Source: Promicromonospora iranensis (GTDB lineage Bacteria; Actinomycetota; Actinomycetes; Actinomycetales; Cellulomonadaceae). Taken from it: a stretch of 64,000 nt of DNA. Within the stretch, counting starts at the first letter, position 1. Every line of letters starts with the position of its first letter. Below the pieces are notes generated by a model. That model worked only from the letters and a program-made list of their open reading frames with translations. It was not told the origin of the DNA and did not search any database. The DNA lies in contig NZ_JAJQQP010000001.1 of the NCBI RefSeq assembly GCF_028994805.1, forward strand, positions 505,062 through 569,061, given 5' to 3'. Shown in pieces: positions 63,326 to 64,000 of this stretch. The position numbers and the translations under genes were made by a program.

Positions 63326-63469
63326 TTTGATGCAATGACATGTGTTCTGGCTCACAGACCTACCGGACGGAGGCGTACGGCGCTCGTCGAACGGCCGCCT
63401 CGGGCACCTGTTCCGCCCCCGTCCGGGTCCGAATCGGACGCCACGGGAGAAATCGAAGGAAAATCCCGT

Positions 63470-63509
63470 AAGTGCTGTGACATCCGGGAGCGTCGAGCGT
63501 CAGGGCTGC
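63470..63509 (+). promoter_or_regulatory. Conserved ECF-like promoter element, copy 2
   Basis: AAGTGCTGTGACATCC (63470-63485), 12 bases, CGTC (63498-63501), 8 bases, then ATG 63510. Spacing is identical to the copy before the gene at 49440. The 144 bases between this copy and the divergent copy 3 (63326-63469) show no gene or other element that I can name. Confidence 0.7.
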
Positions 63510-63731
63510 ATGGAACACACCGAGCACCCCGAACTCGTTCGTCTGGGCGCCCAATACCTGCGCGCGTACGCGGAGGGAGATGCCGTCAACCTCTACCGCC
63601 TCGCCGACGCGTGGGGAGCGAGCGACCTGATCGCCGCCACCTGTGAGGTCGCGCTGGCGGTCATCCACGCCACGTCCGGCCCACAGGGTCTCGACGCCGT
63701 ATCGACCACGTTCGCGACGAACCGGAGGTGA
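63510..63731 (+). CDS. Small unknown protein under the conserved promoter element
   Basis: A 73-residue protein starting MEHTEHPELVRLGAQYLRAY and containing EGDAVNLYRLADAW and ASDLIAATCEVALAVIHATS. It is mostly helical, with no Cys pair or TM segment, and the family is unknown to me. The ATG is exactly eight bases from CGTC of the promoter element. No ribosome-binding site is seen, which suggests leaderless translation. An in-frame GTG at 63477 is rejected because it lies inside the promoter element. The next gene starts seven bases after its stop codon. Confidence 0.6.
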   Translation: MEHTEHPELVRLGAQYLRAYAEGDAVNLYRLADAWGASDLIAATCEVALAVIHATSGPQGLDAVSTTFATNRR

Positions 63732-63737
63732 GCACCG

Positions 63738-64000
63738 ATGAACAGCGCCGAACCCGCTCCCGAAGAGCCCGAACACTTGCGCGAAACCAGAGATGTGGTG
63801 CGATCATTGGCCAGCGCATCAAATCCGGACACTATGGGCAGAGGGGGTCAAGACCGCGTGACCACGACGGGTGACCTACGGATTGACGACTGGGTGGTGC
63901 ACCGGCCCAACGTCGTGCGTTCGGTCGCGGCCCGCGTGCCCGGGATCGATGCCGAGGAAGCCACCAGCCGCGCGCTGGAGAAGATGGTCCGCATCGTGTC
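63738..64000 (+). CDS. Unknown protein, start only (paralogue of the gene at 49171)
   Basis: The frame from ATG 63738 stays open to the window edge (87 codons). GGAGGTGA seven or so bases upstream is a strong ribosome-binding site. Residues 51-70 (DWVVHRPNVVRSVAARVPGI) and the following DAEEATSRALEKM resemble the small protein at 49171-49440. An internal GTG at 63858 would give a shorter form. It forms an operon with the gene at 63510. Function unknown; most of the gene may lie beyond the window. Confidence 0.6.
   Translation, partial: MNSAEPAPEEPEHLRETRDVVRSLASASNPDTMGRGGQDRVTTTGDLRIDDWVVHRPNVVRSVAARVPGIDAEEATSRALEKMVRIV

Overview
The window is about 72% GC with a dense two-strand gene layout. 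It carries a block whose order matches the mycobacterial Rv0046c-Rv0058 region: ino1, padR, ponA-type penicillin-binding proteins, rpsF-ssb-rpsR-rplI and dnaB. Together with PASTA penicillin-binding proteins, DUF1206, SigE-family sigma factor, TipAS-type MerR and F420-type proteins, this points to a high-GC actinobacterium. Promicromonosporaceae or Cellulomonadaceae (Micrococcales) is my best guess, and that placement is inference. In relatives this block lies within tens of kilobases of oriC. I found no rRNA, tRNA, IS element, prophage or CRISPR array.

Layout. 1-4.7 kb: end of a CPBP-like protease gene, a two-TM ion channel, and two DUF305 proteins flanking a secreted LVIVD-repeat protein. 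4.8-7.1 kb: a large heptad-repeat surface protein. 7.5-16.8 kb: the conserved core, with rplI, rpsR, ssb and rpsF, two paralogous PASTA penicillin-binding proteins, then padR-ino1 behind a perfect palindromic operator. 16.9-23.8 kb: a 1370-residue secreted subtilase, a stand-alone OmpR-type DNA-binding protein and a MATE exporter. 24.1-25.9 kb: dnaB, carrying a 142-residue class 3 mini-intein in its Walker A motif and preceded by a phased array of DnaA-box-like sites. 25.9-34.9 kb: membrane proteins (antiporter, AI-2E, DUF1206, RDD) and two small regulator modules (TetR-DUF6463; CGNR-hydrolase divergent from an AhpD-like gene and a DUF1348 gene). 35-43.4 kb: catabolism, with uxuA, lacZ and a three-gene ectoine/diaminobutyrate degradation-like operon. 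43.4-54.9 kb: regulators and small enzymes (MocR/EamA, VOC/TipAS-MerR, FBP, DinB, GH25, GNAT, YcaQ-like, ECF sigma with its partner, SRPBCC). 55-61 kb: two NlpC/P60 hydrolases, one under a c-di-AMP riboswitch, and three membrane genes (TrkH, GlsB, NaChBac-like channel). 61-64 kb: an unusual leuS and a pair of small unknown genes.

Most interesting points. (1) The LeuRS at 60987-62903 has all catalytic motifs but no CP1 editing domain. Its mRNA starts with a nine-residue Leu-Leu leader peptide followed by an intrinsic terminator, the layout of ribosome-mediated attenuation. (2) A 16-base element, AAGTGCTGTGACATCC, followed after exactly 12 bases by CGTC, occurs three times. In two cases the start codon follows CGTC after exactly 8 bases. 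It reads like an ECF-type promoter (GTGAC-N16-CGTC) driving two genes for small related proteins, and its third copy points toward leuS. (3) The dnaB gene combines a class 3 intein with an upstream DnaA-box array. These three look most worth experimental follow-up.
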